Below, in pieces: positions 41,341 through 53,650 of a DNA stretch of 64,000 bases; within the stretch, counting starts at the first letter, position 1; each line of letters begins with the position of its first letter. The stretch is taken from the NCBI GenBank assembly GCA_002633025.1, contig NMRB01000460.1, positions 11,697 to 75,696 of the forward strand, given 5' to 3'. A program made the position numbers and the translations under genes. The DNA comes from Notospermus geniculatus (lineage: Eukaryota > Nemertea > Pilidiophora > Heteronemertea > Lineidae). Below the pieces are notes generated by a model. The model did not search any database and was not told the origin of the DNA. It worked only from the letters and a program-made list of their open reading frames with translations.

Positions 41341-41884
41341 CTTCGGTTTATAGACACCCTGTTTGGTATCGCTGTTAAAGGTTCCCATCAATGTCCCACT
41401 GCAAACAGTTCACATCACAGAAACACTTAGGCGTGAGTTACGCCTACCCGCCACATATGCAGTGAAAGTGGCGGTCTTCAAATTGACTGCAAAGTCAATT
41501 TCAACTCTAGTTTTTGTTTGATAATTCCAGGAAATACTCACCACGTAAAAAATCTGACTCCAAGATCATTTGATGATTGCAAGTGAGAGAGGGCTGCAAT
41601 TGAAATGAAAGCGTGTGCTTTGTAGTAATGATATTCACTGCTTTGAATTTTAATGTTAGGTCGGGACAGGAGTTTTCGTGCTACATGTACATGTAGAGTA
41701 GAGTGTGTGTCGACATGTGAAACTAAATGACATTTAAAATCAAATTGTCAGTTGTGCCCATAGGTGACTTGTTAATGCATCTTTATTACTTTAATAATAT
41801 TTACCTCCTGATTAATAATACCCTTGGTTGTCGTCTTCCCAGGTGATGCTTTCTGAGCGGGCATAGCAGTGATCACATGACAGG

Positions 41885-42544
41885 TCTACCAATACCAACG
41901 ACTCTCCTGGATGGCATCCATCATGTAGTAGTTTGCTGTCAAACTTTTTGATTTTCCGGCCTCACCTTTTAGTTACGCCTTGATCGATCAACAATGAAAA
42001 TAACATGTTCATTTGTAATTGGTTGGCATTTATTACCATGATCCTTGAATTCACAGTGCGTAAACCAGCATGGAGTTCTTCGGTTTGCACTTCATTAATC
42101 CGTCTGGGTATGTTCTGTACCCTTTTCTGTTATCTTGGAGGAAGTTGTTATATTTTAATAAATCGATTGGGCAGATTGTTGCAACCTGCACCGAACAGCC
42201 CTTGATGGTGAAATACTCAACAAACTGGTGCAGGTTGCTGATAACTCTTTGTGTTTTGGCACTTGAGTGCTGGTATACGACTTCAAAATGATGTGGCCCT
42301 CGTGGCTGTTTCGTTGTTAAATCACATATGCCCGCACTGAGGACCACGTGGATATATGGTGATGTGGGTTCTTTCGGTGTATGTTTCGTATGATCATTCC
42401 CCCTTCATACTTCAGCATTTGTATTGTGGCTCCAGAAAGTGCCCGGTAGTGCCTTTCAACCACCCTATCAGGAGGCACCACCTTGGCCAGCTCAGAGTGG
42501 AGCTTATGGCCTCGGGAGTCTGCGAGATAAACTATTTCCCTCAT
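41885..42544 (-). pseudogene. SGNH-hydrolase-like ORF, copy B
   Basis: Frames 42317-42544 (MREIVYLADSRGHKLHSELA) and 42051-42347 repeat copy A. Further down, a frame reads KLLHDGCHPGESLVLVDL, which keeps the Asp of the block V DxxH that copy A has lost. Frameshifts separate the pieces, so this copy is also a pseudogene. Confidence 0.5.
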
Positions 42545-42693
42545 CTGTGTAAAGAAAAGATTGAATTTAGTCTCCTCAATGTATAATGTATGCCTTCAAT
42601 TGCATCATATAATCCCAACTGCTATGTCACATTCACAACCTGTTTGCAGTGGAGTTTTGTCATTATAAATTATAAATTATAAATTATGACATA

Positions 42694-43221
42694 CAGTGGT
42701 GTGAATTAATATTCGAACAGGGGGAATTCAGCTTTTCATTAAAGGCAAACTGTATCCAATATCTACATCAAAAAGTATTTGAAGTCAGTCCTAGTGTGCA
42801 CTCCTCTAGCCTGATATGTTTTCGCTGAATTCAGATATTGCATATCACGAGAATGGCGAAAATATCGAAATATGACATTTCATGAGATTTGCTGTTATCA
42901 CCATTTTGTCTGGATATTTTGTAGAATTTTTTCCCCTTGCAACAACATGTTGAATGGGGGTATTACCTGACAGCGTTTCGAAACAGAAGTTGATATTCAT
43001 ACACCTGTGATTCAAGTTTGATGTCTTTGATATTTTCCAATATGTCAAATTTCGATATTTTCACCACTTTCGTGATATCCAGCATCTGAATTCAGCGAAA
43101 ACATTCAGACTAGAGGAGTGCATATCTAGGACTGACTTCAAATACTTTTGATATAGATATTGGAATACCGAAGTGACAAATTTTGCTGAATTCCCTCTGT
43201 TCGAATATTAATTCACACCAC
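42694..43221. mobile_element. Fold-back element of about 530 bp in copy B
   Basis: TGGTGTGAATTAATATTCGA at the left is matched in inverse at 43200-43220. The inner sequences (CTCCTCTAG, TTTTCGCTGAATTCAGAT, CGAAAATATCGAAAT) are also inverted, so nearly the whole element folds on itself. Copy A lacks it at the corresponding place (40350-40361). Confidence 0.75.
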
Positions 43222-44389
43222 CTGGTTTGCAATGACATTACGTTCACACACGTTGGTCCTGTATTTTTCAGAAGCAAGACTATAGTAATGTGTTAAAACA
43301 CATTTTGACAGCAAGGCTAGTTATTGATGGTATGCACACACCTTGGCATTATCACATGCATCATTTTGATGCATCATTCTGATTCGAGGACACTTGTGAG
43401 GTCAGCGTTGGAGTTAATAGTCATCTAACATGCTGGAGGATAGTTTAACTTATGAGGAGGTAATTAAGCGATGGAGCTATCACTTTTCATCTATCACTAT
43501 CATTTTGATCCGACTGACTTGAGGAAGCGTGACGTTAGTGATGGAATTATCACCTGCCTCATTTAGGCCGGCTGCAGGAGACTTTGGAGGTAAGCGATGG
43601 AATTATCACCCTCCGCCTCATTTTGGCTGACAGGAGGACACTTGTGAGGTTAGTGATTGAATTATCATCCGCCTCATTTTCGTTGACTGGAGGACTCTTC
43701 TGAGGTTAGCGATGGAATTATCACCCACCTCATTTTTGGCCAACTGGAGGAGACTTTTGATGTTACTGATGGAATTATCACCTGCCTCATTTTGGCTGAC
43801 TGGAGGACTCTTGTGAGGTAAGCGATGGAATTATCACCTGCCTCATTTCCGTTGACTGGAGGACTCTTGTGAAGTTAGCGATGGAATTATCACCCACCTC
43901 ATTTTGGCTGACTGGAGGAGACTTGTGAGGTAAGCGATAGAATTTATCACCCACCACCTTTGATCTGACCATTTGGAAGAGACTTTGGAGGTAAGCGATG
44001 GAATTATCACCCACGACCTTTGATCTGACCATTTGGAGGAGACTTGTGAGGTAAGCAATGGATGATTAGGCAAGACGATATACACCTCCTTATTCACAAG
44101 GTAAGCGATGGTTTTATCACACACCTTGGCCTGGATGATTGGGCAAGACGATTTACACCTCCTTATTCATAAGGTTAGCAATGGTATTATATCACACACC
44201 TTGGCCTGGATGATTGGGCAAGATGATATACTCCAGTCCTTATTCACTAGGTTTAGTGTTTCTACCCGAGTGGATATTAGGGTCAATCAGCTTTTAGAAC
44301 TCAAGGCATATACGAACATAACAACTTTATTTGGCTCTCACGACAACAACAACGATAGGTCTCATTACAGAGTTTTACCCTAATGATAC

Positions 44390-45181
44390 ACCTGGTCTCA
44401 CATGAAACGTTGTGTTTCTAAAATAAATGTAGATAGAGTAACCAAAGAATTCTCTCATGTTTAGTTTCACCTATCTAAAATGTCACTCAAAGAATTTGGT
44501 TGAATTCTTATCAGTAATATTGAAATGATTCCAGGGGTACCGCAGAACAATGGAGTTGCTATGCTCTTGCTAGCGATTACATAATTGGATAATGACTGGT
44601 ACCATGACGTAACTTAGCCTCCCCATTATCATCCTACAAGGTTTGGTATAATTCTGTGCAGAAATAGTGTAATGATCCCAGGAACACCGCAGAAAAATAA
44701 GGTTGCTATGCTGTTGCTAGGGATTACATAACAGAGTGATGGGTGGTACCAGAAGGTCCCCTAGCCCCAGCACTATTACCATACCAAGTTTGGTTGAAAT
44801 CTGTGCAGTAATAGTGAAATGATCCCAGCCATACCGCAGAACATCTTATTTCCTCGGCCCCTTTCTGGTCAACCGCTGGCAGCGTGCCAAAATGTCTGTT
44901 TCCCACAATATTTCGTTCTTCGATGACTGAAAAATATCATATATGCCTAAAGAGTCATATAATACACCCAAAACACGAAGTTGTTTGAGTATTAGAGCAA
45001 TTTCAAACGAATAGTTTAGTTGGGAACATCATGCCGCGGGTGCCAGCTCAGCGTGATTCGCCTCATAAATTAGTATATCGCGCATGCGCAGTATTCCTGA
45101 AGTCGTCAGCCCTTTCCAGTGGTGCTGTAGGAACGTAAACCCACTGGGGACGAGTTTGGACTATAGTAATAACTCGCCATT
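44390..45181. other. Unique interruption of the satellite array
   Basis: Non-repetitive apart from the inverted repeat at 44655-44880; no gene recognised. Confidence 0.5.
44655..44880. repeat. Long-range inverted repeat, right arm
   Basis: Inverse of 40480-40712, with good identity over about 200 bp. An additional related segment (44520-44640) lies just to its left. Confidence 0.7.
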
Positions 45182-46289
45182 ATAGTAATGTGTTAAAACA
45201 CATTTTGACAGCAAGGCTAGTTATTGATGGTATGTACACACCTTGGCATTATCACATGCATCATTTTGACTGAATGGAGGACACTTGTGAGGTCAGCGTT
45301 GGAGTTAATAGTCATTTAACATGGAGTTATGAGGAGGTAAGCGATGGAACTATCACCCACTCATTTTGATCCGACTGACTTGAGGAAGCGTGAGGTTAGT
45401 GATGGAATTATCACCTGCCTCATTTAGGAGGTAAGCGATGGAACTATCACCCACTCATTTTGATCCGACTGACTTGAGGAAGCGTGAGGTTAGTGATGGA
45501 ATTATCACCTGCCTCATTTAGGCCGGCTGCAGGAGACTTTGGAGGTAAGCGATGGAATTATCACCCTCTGCCTCATTTTGGCTGACAGGAGACACTTGTG
45601 AGGTTAAGTGATACTGATGGAATTATCATCCGCCTCATTTTCGTTGACTGGAGGACATTTCTGAGGTTAGTGATGGAATTATCACCCACCTCATTTTTGG
45701 CCAACTTGAGGAGACTTTTGATGTTACTGATGGAATTATCACCTGCCTCATTTTCGTTGACTGGAGGACTCTTGTGAAATTAGCGATGGAATTATCACCC
45801 ACCTCATTTTGGCTGACTGGAGGAGACTTGTGAGGTAAGCGATGGAATTTATCACTCACAACCTTTGATCTGACCATTTGGAGGAGACTTTGGAGGTAAG
45901 CGATGGAATTATCACCCACGACGTTTGATCTGACCATTTGGAGGAGACTTGTGAGGTAAGCGATGGATGATTAGGCAAGACGATATACACCTCCTTATTC
46001 ACAAGGTAAGCGATGGTATTATCACACACCTTGGCCTGGATGATTGGGCAAGACAATTTACACGTCCTTATTCATAAGGTTAGCAATGGTATTATATCAC
46101 ACACCTTGGCCTGGATGATTGGGCAAGACGATATACACCTCCTTATTCATAAGGTTAGCAATGCACACCTTGGCAACACACTTAGCAATACACCTTGGCC
46201 TGGATGATTGGGCAAGACGATATACACCTCCAGTCCTTATTCTCTAGGTTAGCGATAGTATTATCACACACCTTGGCCTGGCTGACGGA

Positions 46290-46500
46290 AAATCGACGCG
46301 CCAATCAAAATCCGTGTTACAAATTCAAGCGTGAAGAGCAAAGAAAGTGTCCAACGGTGATTTGTTTCGCAAGTTCTGATTGGCTCGGAGGCGGGGTCAA
46401 GTAGGGGTCAGGTTCATTAATAATTTATGCATTAACGGAAAAGATGACACGATTCGGACAAGGCTAAAGACGGAGTACATACAGAGTCGATAGCCTTGTT
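46290..46500. other. Non-repeat insertion in the satellite array
   Basis: About 200 bp without the repeat core; contains a CCAAT-type TGATTGGCT. No gene. Confidence 0.4.
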
Positions 46501-48165
46501 TGGACAGGATGGGCTGACTGGGCAAGACGATATACACCCCCTTATTCAGCAAGGTTAGTGATGGTATTATCACACACCTTCGCCTGGCTGACTGGGCAAG
46601 AGGAGTCACTCTTCTTTGATTCACAAGGTTAGCGATAATCACACCCCTTGGCCTGGATGGTTGGGCAAGACGATTTACACCTCCTTATTCACAAGGTTAC
46701 CGATGGTATTATCACACTCCTTGGCCTGGCTGACTGGGCAAGAGGAATCACTTGTCCATATTCACAAGGTTAGCGATGGTATTATCACACACCTCGGCCT
46801 GGCTGACTGGGCAAGAGGAATCACTCTTCCTTATTCACAACGTTAGCGATGGTATCATCACACCCCTTGGCCTGGCTGGCTGGGCAAGATGAACACACCT
46901 CCTTATTCACAAGGTTAGCGATGGTATTATCACACCCCTTGGCCTGGCTGACTGGGCAAGACGAACACACCTCCTTATTCACAAGGTTAGCGATGGTATT
47001 ATCACACACCTTGGCCTGGATGATTGGGCAAGACGATATACACGTCCTTATTCACAAGGTTAGCGATGGTATTATCACACACCTTGGCTTGGATGATTGG
47101 GCAAGATGATATACACGTCCTTATTCACAAGGTTAGCGATGGTATTATCACACACCTTGGCCTGGATGATTGGGCAAGACGATATACACGTCCTTATTCA
47201 CAAGGTAAGCGATGGTATTATCACACTCCTTTGCCTGGCTGACTGGGCAAGAGGAATCACTTGGTAAGCGATGGTATTATCACACACCTCGGCCTGGCTG
47301 AGTGAGCAAGAGGAATCACTTGTCCTTATTTACAAGGTTAGCGATGGTATTAATGGCACAGGCTGGAGCAGATTTTGAGGTTAGCGATGGAATTATCACC
47401 CGCCTCCTGATCTAATTGACCTGAGGACATGTTTGAGGTAAGCGATGGCATTATCACCCTCCTCCTTTTGACTGGAGACCACCTTTTGAAGTAATGGCAT
47501 CATCACCCTCCTTGTTTTGGCAGGCTGGAGCATATTTTGAGGTTAGCGATGGAATTATCACCCACCTCCTGATCTGATTGACCTAAAGACATGTTTGAGG
47601 TAAGCGATGGCATTATCAGCCTCCTCATTTTGACTGGAGACCACCTTTTGAAGTAATGGCATCATCACCCTCCTTGATTTGACAGGCTGGAGCAGGTTTT
47701 GAATGTAGACCACTTTGTAAGGCAAGCGATGGCATTATCGCCCTCCTCAGTTGGACTGCACAGGCTGGAGCAGATTTTGAATGTAGACCACCGTGTAAGG
47801 CAAGGAAAGGTATTATCACCTCCTCAGCTTGACTGAGACCACCTTTTGATGTAATGGCACAGGCTGGAGCAGATTTTGAGGATAGCGATGGAATTATCAC
47901 CCACCTCCTGATCTGACTGACCTAAGGACATGTTTGAGGTAATAGATCGGTCTGGGACACCACATGTTTGATCCGTACTGATTATTTTTCCCATTACTTT
48001 TTTAATATGATTTGCAATGCATTTTGCTAAGACTTTATAATCAAAGTTTAGGAGTTATATGGGTCTCCAATTGCGTACGTATGTCTTTTCTCCATTTTTA
48101 TATAAAAGAATAATTATGGCCTCTCTTTGGCTGGCTGTTAAGTGACACGTATTTTATGCTCTTAG

Positions 48166-48598
48166 TCAAGGTACACACTTCCAGTGCACATTCAGCAACT
48201 TCAGTTTGGTAGTTGTTGGGTAACCTCCACATTCAGGAGGAGTCCTCCTGTGAAGAGGGTAACCATCAATGCCACTCCGAGTCTCCCGAAGTAGAGGTCT
48301 AGGATAGGATTTTGTACAAAAACTATCCTTCATGCGCGGACTTGAAGGATTAATACGTCCACATGGCCCATGAATCATATTGCTCTTGACGATTTCAAAT
48401 ATGACTTGGTCATCATCTTTGCATGGCAAGTCAGCAGAGGCAAAGCGATCAAAATCTTCAGGAGTGAGTTTTTCATGAAGCCACATCAAGACGGGGCAGA
48501 CCACGCTTCTGCAGCTCTATCGAATACGTATAACAACGGACGGCACCCAAGATATGGTCTTTGGCGAGAAGGTCCACGAGTGATTTGTGTTTCAATTA
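48166..48598 (-). pseudogene. Helitron helicase-like (HUH-region) fragment, 3' part
   Basis: The first frame after the insertion reads KSLVDLLAKDHILGAVRCYT and SIELQKRGLP. The next frame (48166-48504) reads LTPEDFDRFASADLP, then IFEIVKSNMIHGPCG, RINPSSPRMKDSFCTKSYPR and SGIDGYPLHRR. This is the conserved helitron-like N-terminal region downstream of the HUH motif. Frameshifts make it non-functional. Confidence 0.8.
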
Positions 48599-49921
48599 GA
48601 GTTGTTGCCTATTCCTAACAGTTGAGGTGCCAAGCACTGCAGAGGGAAATCTGACCAGACCTATTATTATTATAATCAGTTCAGATAGGCCTACAGAGTG
48701 CACTGACCCCAAATTAGGTCAGCTCACTCTCAGAAACAGGACAATATGTTACATCATATCAGTGCGGTGTATTACTGCAACAACCAGACAACTCTGTGTA
48801 TTACGTATGGGCTAGGCTGAGCTGCTCAGCAGTGAACTACAGTGAGCACTCAGTGAAGTGGTGCTTTGTACCAGTTTGTAACACGCATTGCTGGGATGAA
48901 AAGAAATATTCTCACGATGACAATAGCCAGGCATTTTGCCTCAAATCAAGATGACATACACCTGTACCTTTAATACTCAATACTAAGTGGTTCTATCTTT
49001 TTCATTACGCCTCCCAATGCACCTTATTACCATTCTCACTGAACNNNNNNNNNNNNNNNNNNNNNNNNNNNNNNNNNNTGTGTGCACGGCCAGGATGGGT
49101 GTTTCTGATCATGTGACATAGCAACAGTACCACCTGGTGGAGAATTATGGAACCAACCTACGCTAATTTACGGTATCCGACGATATCTTAAGAATGAGCT
49201 CGTCCCTAGGTCTCTAAATCAGAACCTGGGTGCAGTTTGTAACAAGAAAGTGGACCCAGGGTACAATTTCACTTGACGACATTGAACCTGGGTACACTTT
49301 ATGTGTACCCAGGACGACAATAACCCCTTCAGCTTTAGTATGCACTTCAATTTTCATATTGGCCATGATATTTGGTGTGAATGAGGTGTACGTAACAACA
49401 GCCATCACAGGAATGCTACCAAGTTTGGCTGTATGTTCGGCGGCCAGACAACCAAATTTGGAGGAATATGCCTCGTCTGCCCGGAAACACTCTTGGTATC
49501 ACTTCATATGTTACACCTTGGAGGTTCCTCCAAGGTTACCCTATCTCTTCTCACTGCCATGGCCAACTGTCAACTGCTGATCAACTGTTGAATGCAGATA
49601 CCATTCACAACTGTCTGGCCAAGCACTGCATGGCTCAACTGCTGTATGCAAATTTTGAGGGCCACCTTATTTCAGGAACTAAACAGCGACACAAAACACT
49701 TCCCTTCATTCAATCACGTCAGAAATACAAGGACACACTGAGTTCACCTTTCATGTAATGTAATGCAGGCCTACTTGTCTCTGATGTAAGAACAACCTCA
49801 TGTCAAAAGTATCACCTGGCTTACCTCATAGGGGCACTTTCTTAAAATAGGCCTATAATACTGTGTCAGATTTCCCTCTGCAGTGCTGGGGACCTCAACT
49901 GTTAGGAATAGGCAACAACTC
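48599..49921. mobile_element. 1.3-kb TA-flanked DNA transposon inside the Helitron
   Basis: GAGTTGTTGCCTATTCCTAA at 48599 is matched in inverse at 49902-49921, with similarity over about 60 bp. TA lies at 48597-48598 and 49922-49923. It separates two consecutive parts of the Helitron protein. The interior includes a 34-base gap of Ns (49045-49078) and no recognised ORF. Confidence 0.78.
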
Positions 49922-49923
49922 TA

Positions 49924-50430
49924 ATGGAAGGCTCGCACTGTGATATCATGTCGGTCCTGAGCAGTTTGATGCGGCTGTAATTCTCTTGTGGTTTCTTCCC
50001 ATTTTGGCTTTGCCAAAAAAGTGATGAAGAAGTTCGGGCGACCATAGGCTCGAACATCTTGCGCCCATTTGTGCATATAACGCGGACTTCCAGTGAAGCT
50101 CGACGGTAGAATGATACGTTGACCAATATTCGTTGCTTCTGGTCATGGTTTAGTGCGTCACATAGATTGAAATAATGATCGCCCCGAAGTTGATTTTGAA
50201 CAACACAGAGAAAGTGGCTCCTTTTTCCATTTAAAGGCATGACAATGGGGACAAACATGAGATATGGTCCCTATGTCAACATCTGGATGTTGATTTTCGA
50301 CGTCTTTTTCAATGTCTGGACGTTCATTCATAAGATTTCCATGAATAAGACCGGCATCAACAACTCGTCTGCAGCTCTGCCGTTTTGCCTGGTTTGAGTG
50401 GCGGCCAATGTGTTGGTTTCTTTTGGGCAT
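49924..50430 (-). pseudogene. Helitron helicase-like fragment, N-terminal part
   Basis: It starts with MPKRNQHIGRHSNQAKRQSC and reaches VCPHCHAFKWKKEPLSLCCS, the C-x2-C...CC zinc motif near the start of Helitron Rep/Hel proteins. After frame changes it reads PKWEETTRELQPHQTAQDRH and RAFH before the inserted element. Helitron Rep nicks DNA and drives rolling-circle transposition. The fragment is decayed and lacks the helicase domain. Confidence 0.78.
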
Positions 50431-52311
50431 ATCGAAATGTTAGTTTGAGAAAGAGAAAACTTGACTCTGAAATATGAATTAAAATTTTATTTAGAACATT
50501 TCAGAACAAACATAACGTAACATTTTCAAGTATCCTCCTGTATTGTTCGATTATTTGCATCTCCTGTACGTCTGTGACAACAGCTGCTTCTGTCACAGCA
50601 GGTTCCGTAGGCCTTTTAGGAGTCGAACATTGTTGAGCTATTTGGGATAGGAGGATACTATCATTTGCATCAGTATCAAAAAGAGACTGCGAGTCAGCAT
50701 TTTTCGATTGGGATTAGGATTGGGATGGAGACTTGGAATATGATCATCAGCAGAGTTGGAAGGCGTGGTTGTAATTTTAACAGCATCACGACAGGCTGAG
50801 AGGTTTGGTAGGCACCAGCACAAAAAAAATCAGTTCATTACAAGAAGTTTCACGCGGAACTGATCTATTCTTAGATCACTGAAGTCATTCGATTCTAAAA
50901 TTAGAATACAGTGGACTCGATGGACTCGCCTATTACAATAGCCATGGCGCGGTGTCTGAGGCTTTCGCAGTCGATGTCACGATAAGAATGCCACAGCCAA
51001 AACAAATATGGGCTAAATGGGTTTTCTCAGGGGTTCCGGACGAGGCCTAATGCTGTTTTCGGGTTTTCGAGGCGGGGAGTCCTTAAATTCAAGCTAGTGG
51101 ATAGCCTGGATTTTTGGACGAACAACCATCACCCCTCTGAATAATGGACTACTCCATGTCAGCACTGCAGGTTGAGATTTTCAACACAAAATTGACGGGA
51201 CAAAGGCACAACTGATCAAAATGAAATTTTCACTGATGTCTGAAGAAATAGCAAAGCCTTTGACATACGGTCGAACCAGATTAATTGCCCCCCTCGTAAA
51301 TTGTTTATTATTGGGGAATCCCCAGACACTCTGCTGTTTTTCGAGGGAATCCCCGATTTTACCATTAAAATGGCATTCAACAGGGTTTCAAAACAAGGAT
51401 AATGACGGCGGAGGATAAAATAAAAAAAATCGCAGAAGCAGTATGGACGTAGAGAACATCCAAAACTTTCATTTCCCGAGCGAACTGGTTTACGATCGCC
51501 ACTCTGGTTCGAATAAAATAACTTTGATCAGTAAAATACCACTGCTTAACCATTAGGCTGATGACGTCATCGCTCGTGGAAGAAAACTTCTTGTAATGTT
51601 TTCAAAGCAACAAACTAACACATTCGTCTGAAAGGGGGCAATATCCCAAGCAAAATGCAACTTGAATGAAGTAAATCGGTCAACTATGAGCGAAGTTATA
51701 GCAATTTTAATCTGCGAAAATTGACAAAATCGGCTAAAATTTCATCTTCAAACTGTAACCCAGTTTTGTTGCCTATTTTGTAGAGCTTTTCAGTACCTTT
51801 CAGATAAAAAAATTAAGTAAATTTCATCTTCTCTTTCTTCGAATTTCAGTTTCAACTCTTTCCTACCCGTCGGACACAATCCATCAATTTCTGAAGTTCA
51901 CTTGATGAGAGGGAATCAATCCAATCAGCAGTATGATTGTAAGAAAACAATACTAATATTAGAATTATATTGCAGAATCCCATTTTATGCATGTATCAAA
52001 ATTGGGAATCTACTACAGTACTTATGTCAATGACTTGATACCATCCAACGTTATCCCACAGCTCGGCTTGTTTAAGTAACACGGTAACCGCGTTCGTATG
52101 TGTTGCTCTTGCTGTCATTTTCCTCAACATAATCAGTAGGCAGACCGACACAACAGCAGTTGTGCATCCAGCTACTACAGTTATAACGTTGGGTCCATGG
52201 AATCTTCTCCCCGGCAGGCTTCTCAACAAATGGGTAGATTATTTTACCCTCATTACTTTTTGCATGGTGCAATAACCTTCCTAGTACTGGCGAGGTTCAT
52301 GCTCACTTCGC
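50431..52311. other. Non-coding stretch, no gene recognised
   Basis: AT-rich with a short GATTGGGATTAGGATTGGGA repeat near 50700. The minus frames 51996-52272 are not recognised. Confidence 0.4.
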
Positions 52312-52465
52312 CTTATCTCAAAAAGTACACATTTCCCGATTCGCCTTCTCTCATTTTGCCTTTTCCTACTTTGCCTTATCTCATTTTACCCTTGTCTCTA
52401 TTTGCCTTTTTCTACCTCACATTTTCCTATTTTGCCTCTGTTTCTTTTTGCCTTTTCTTGACCCT
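52312..52465 (+). repeat. Pyrimidine-rich tandem repeat
   Basis: Degenerate units of TTTGCCTTWTCTCATTTT, about 17-18 bp each. Confidence 0.6.
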
Positions 52466-52529
52466 CTAGAGCCCAAGGAGATATTTCATGACATTCATGC
52501 ACTGTACATTTTGAAACAATTCCGTTTTT

Positions 52530-53425
52530 AGCTCACTGGGTGAGCTATTACAATGGTGCAGCGTCCGTCGTCGGCCGTGGTCCGTCGTCGTGTTCCGTTA
52601 GCAGGGCACGTTTCGTAGCCGCTGGAGCTATTGGTCTGAAACTTGGTACATATATACCCCTAGGTCGGGTGACCCACGGCACCAAGATTCAGTCCCATTC
52701 GACTCTCGGTTAGGCCACCAGGTGGCGGGAACCAAAAACACAAAAAGTGCAATAACTCCTGAACTAATGACTAGATCATCTCCAAATTTTTTATCATTGG
52801 TGTAGCTAATAAGGATACATAACATATATAACGGTTTTTTGATTTGACGTACTTTTCAAGGTCACAGAGGTCAAAGTTCGACAAAAGTGATGCACCTGCC
52901 ACAGTTTGTCATTATTTCACCGAGCGACTTCATATCTTGCATAAACATGCATTGGAGGGGTACCTTAAAAAATACCAAGTTTCCGCCCGATTTGACATCC
53001 AGTATGGCCGCCAGGTGGCGCAACCTGAAAATCAAGTAAGTGCTATTACTCGTGAACGGCTTGACGCAGAGTGCTCAAATTTGATATTTACTTCCATCTA
53101 GATGACCTTTACATGCATGTCAAATTTTGGCCTGATTTGACTTCAAACAGATGGCGTAACCCAAAAATCATCAAAGTGCTGTAACTCAGGAACGCCTTAA
53201 CCCAAAGCGCTCCAATGTGATATGTGGTCCCCTGCAGATGACCTTTATGTCCATGTGAAGTTTCGGCCCGATCGGACATCCAATATGGCCGCCAGGTGGC
53301 GTAACCCAAAAATAATCAAAGTCCTACCTGGGAATGACTTGACCCAGATTGCTCATAACTGATATGTACCTGCCTCTGTCATTAGACTATTACATGTATT
53401 ATGTCCAACCCAGTGAGCACATGGT
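52530..53425. mobile_element. Dispersed repeat, termini AGCTCACTGGG
   Basis: TTTTAGCTCACTGGGTGAGC at the left and CCCAGTGAGC at the right form short inverted ends. Inside are degenerate direct repeats with GATGACCTTTA at 53101 and 53237, about 136 bp apart, each followed by ATGGCCGCCAGGTGGCG-type sequence. The pattern is familiar as an abundant repeat in marine invertebrate genomes. No coding capacity. Confidence 0.6.
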
Positions 53426-53437
53426 CCATGGACCATT

Positions 53438-53650
53438 TCATTCTGTAAAGCACAGTGGTGCCTCACACTTTTCGCAGTAAGTGTCAGTTTTCAGCGATAG
53501 GTCACAGCGACGCCTTTTATCACCTTTTACTGGCCAGTGAGCAATATGATCTTTCCTGGAGTCCAAGTGTGGTGGCTGACGTACTTGCTTTGGTGCCATG
53601 GCTTTGGGGCTGCCACCGCTTTGTCTGCCTCTCTTCCTTGTGGCGTTCAC
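53438..53650 (-). pseudogene. piggyBac transposase C-terminal Cys-rich domain
   Basis: The frame ends with HIAHWPVKGDKRRRCDLSLK, TDTYCEKCEAPLCF. HWP-x-(6)-RRRC-x-(n)-YC-x2-C-x-x-PLCF is the C-terminal zinc-binding (RING-like) domain of piggyBac transposases, which binds transposon ends. One of the usual Cys residues is changed (DLS). The catalytic DDD domain is not in sight. Confidence 0.7.

Larger units (their letters stand above)
41512..43284. repeat. Duplicated block, copy B
   Basis: Second copy of 39026-40424 in the same orientation. It lacks the 184-bp MITE but carries the fold-back element at 42694-43221, and it runs directly into the satellite array. Confidence 0.8.
43285..47940. repeat. 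Satellite array, unit 57 to 73 bp
   Basis: Tandem units share the core GGTTAGCGATGGWATTATCAC. At 43587-43871 the starts are about 56-59 bp apart; at 46985, 47058, 47131 and 47204 they are exactly 73 bp apart; after 47340 mixed units form a longer pattern that includes GACCACCTTTTGA. The block 43285-44260 is repeated at 45182-46260. Long minus frames here encode the repeat and are not genes. Confidence 0.88.

Noticed and set aside
43787-44124. Repetitive minus-strand ORFs in the satellite
   Set aside because: They encode only the satellite unit and exist because the unit length happens to keep a frame open.
43285-47940. CRISPR-like array
   Set aside because: Adjacent units are similar along their whole length with no unique spacers, unit length drifts, and the genome is eukaryotic. 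It is satellite DNA.
49230-49758. Plus-strand ORFs in the Helitron-nested element
   Set aside because: No recognisable domain, and composition like non-coding sequence.
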